NCBI GenBank assembly: GCA_903929895.1
Contig: CAIYWM010000295.1
Span: 1 to 7,014 of the forward strand
From: an uncultured Alphaproteobacteria bacterium
GTDB taxonomy: Bacteria; Pseudomonadota; Alphaproteobacteria; Reyranellales; Reyranellaceae
Length of the DNA: 7,014 nucleotides
Reading direction: 5' to 3'
In this document: positions 6,154 to 7,014 of the stretch, piece by piece
How the letters are laid out: the number at the start of each line of letters is the position of its first letter
Numbering within the stretch: position 1 is the stretch's first letter
The notes under the pieces: model-generated
What the model was told of the DNA's origin: nothing
The model's database searches: none
What the model saw: the letters and a program-made list of their open reading frames with translations, nothing else
Translations under genes and position numbers: made by a program

Positions 6154-6821
6154 CAAAGAAGCTCGAAGGCCCCAGCCACGGCCCTCATGCCGGCGGCAAG
6201 CCCGGCCATCTGGTGATCCTGCTGCACGGCTACGGCGCCGACGGCAACGACCTGATCGGCCTCGCCCCCGTGCTCGCGCCGCTGATGCCCGACGTGGTGT
6301 TCCACGCGCCCAACGCGCCCTACCCGTGCGAGGGCAATCCGATGGGCTTCCAGTGGTTCGGCATCTCGCGCCTCGATCCCGAGGTCGCGGCAGCCGGTGT
6401 GCGCTCGGCCGCGCCCTTCGTCGAGCAGTTCCTCGACGACACGATGGCGAAGTACGGGCTCGACGAATCGAAGACCGTGCTGATCGGCTTCAGCCAGGGC
6501 ACCATGATGGCGCTGCATGTCGGCCTGCGCCGCGCCACGCCGCTGGCCGGCATCGTCGGCTTCTCCGGCATGCTGGCCGCCCCCGATTCGCTCAAGGACG
6601 AGATCAAGTCCAAGCCGCCGGTCCTGCTGGTCCATGGCGACAGCGACGAGATGCTGCCGGCGGTCCTGACGCAGCGCGCCGCGCACACGCTGCAGGAGAA
6701 CGGTGTGGAGGTCGGCGTGCACATCGCCAAGGGTGTCGGCCACGGGATCGACCAGACCGGCCTGTCCCACTGCGCGCGCTTCGTGCTCGATGCTTTGAAG
6801 ATCCCGGTGCCGAAACAATGA
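6150..6821 (+). CDS. Carboxylesterase/phospholipase-family alpha/beta-hydrolase
   Basis: This 223-residue protein belongs to the alpha/beta-hydrolases of the phospholipase/carboxylesterase (acyl-protein thioesterase-like) family, which hydrolyse short-chain esters or lysophospholipids. The oxyanion-hole loop is LLHGYGADGND (24-34). The triad is Ser115 in the nucleophile elbow GFSQG (113-117), Asp166 in VHGDSDEMLP (161-170) and His198 in GVGHGID (195-201). FQWF (67-70) is also typical of the family, and the length is normal. There is no signal peptide, so it is probably cytoplasmic. The start ATG at 6150 overlaps the glycosylase stop as ATGA, with GGAG at 6135-6138 upstream (11-nt spacing), and its own stop overlaps the next start in the same way. 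Coupled translation of the three genes is likely. The physiological ester is unknown. Confidence 0.93.
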   Translation: MTKKLEGPSHGPHAGGKPGHLVILLHGYGADGNDLIGLAPVLAPLMPDVVFHAPNAPYPCEGNPMGFQWFGISRLDPEVAAAGVRSAAPFVEQFLDDTMAKYGLDESKTVLIGFSQGTMMALHVGLRRATPLAGIVGFSGMLAAPDSLKDEIKSKPPVLLVHGDSDEMLPAVLTQRAAHTLQENGVEVGVHIAKGVGHGIDQTGLSHCARFVLDALKIPVPKQ

Positions 6822-7014
6822 GCGCGCCCATGACCCAGGGCACCTGCCGGCCGGGCTTCGAGAGGGTTGCCGAAGCCTTCGAAAGCAACCTCAAGGAGAA
6901 GGGCGAGATCGGCGCCTCGGTCTGCCTGACGGTGGGCGGCGAGACGGTCGTCGACCTGTGGGGCGGTGTCGCCGATCCCAAGACCCAGGCGCCGTGGACC
7001 CGCGACACGGTGAG
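6818..7014 (+). CDS. Beta-lactamase-fold serine hydrolase (EstB-like), 3'-truncated by the window edge
   Basis: Sixty-five complete codons and two bases are present. The visible N-terminus has FERVAEAFESNL (15-26), then GASVCLTVGGETVVDLWGG (32-50), VADP (51-54), and a Trp-Thr pattern (W60-T61, then DTV). This is the usual opening of class-C-beta-lactamase-like serine hydrolases such as esterase EstB and other serine hydrolases of the beta-lactamase family. The catalytic Ser-X-X-Lys motif normally follows shortly after this point and lies beyond the window, so catalytic competence cannot be judged. The chosen ATG at 6818 overlaps the esterase stop by 4 nt (ATGA); a second in-frame ATG at 6830 (Met5) is possible, and neither has a strong Shine-Dalgarno sequence. 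No signal peptide is seen, which favours a cytoplasmic esterase over a secreted beta-lactamase. It is probably in the glycosylase-esterase operon. Confidence 0.85.
   Translation, partial: MSAPMTQGTCRPGFERVAEAFESNLKEKGEIGASVCLTVGGETVVDLWGGVADPKTQAPWTRDTV

Noticed and set aside
5425..6156. A 243-codon minus-strand frame opposite the DNA glycosylase
   Set aside because: The plus strand encodes a clear HhH-GPD glycosylase; the antisense product has no recognisable motif and is explained by GC-rich codon structure.

Overview
This 7,014-base window is GC-rich, densely coding bacterial chromosome. Codon use, the single-domain glutamyl-Q tRNA(Asp) synthetase, the tandem amidases and the stand-alone Rieske oxygenase point to a metabolically versatile proteobacterium, most likely an alphaproteobacterium of soil or water. 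That assignment is inferred from gene content and style; no rRNA or other decisive marker is present.

Layout. (1) Positions 1-2871, plus strand: the 3' part of an amidase-signature (AS) enzyme, then a complete paralogous AS amidase 3 nt later, then an unrecognised protein of 187 residues with one N-terminal membrane segment. (2) Positions 2872-2974: a convergent gene junction holding a 27-bp inverted repeat of REP-like appearance. (3) Positions 2975-5415, minus strand, read right to left: gluQ (glutamyl-Q tRNA(Asp) synthetase), a Rieske-type ring-hydroxylating oxygenase alpha subunit, and a 135-residue membrane protein, with gaps of 10 nt and 1 nt, so probably one operon. (4) Positions 5416-5463: a 48-bp divergent intergenic region that must serve both gluQ and the rightward genes. 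(5) Positions 5464-7014, plus strand: an AlkA-like HhH-GPD DNA glycosylase, an alpha/beta-hydrolase of the carboxylesterase/phospholipase family, and the start of a beta-lactamase-fold serine hydrolase, joined by two 4-nt ATGA overlaps.

Function. The amidases probably hydrolyse small amides, the Rieske protein probably hydroxylates or demethylates an organic substrate with redox partners encoded elsewhere, and the two hydrolases probably act on esters. GluQ completes a tRNA wobble-base modification and the glycosylase repairs alkylated DNA. No single pathway ties these together; they look like housekeeping and catabolic genes packed into short operons.

I found no CRISPR array, tRNA, rRNA, phage gene, transposase or toxin-antitoxin pair, and no convincing undescribed multi-gene system. 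The points most worth checking are the inverted repeat, the gluQ-Rieske-membrane-protein operon, the glutamate at the bridging position of the Rieske oxygenase, and the two unrecognised membrane-associated proteins.
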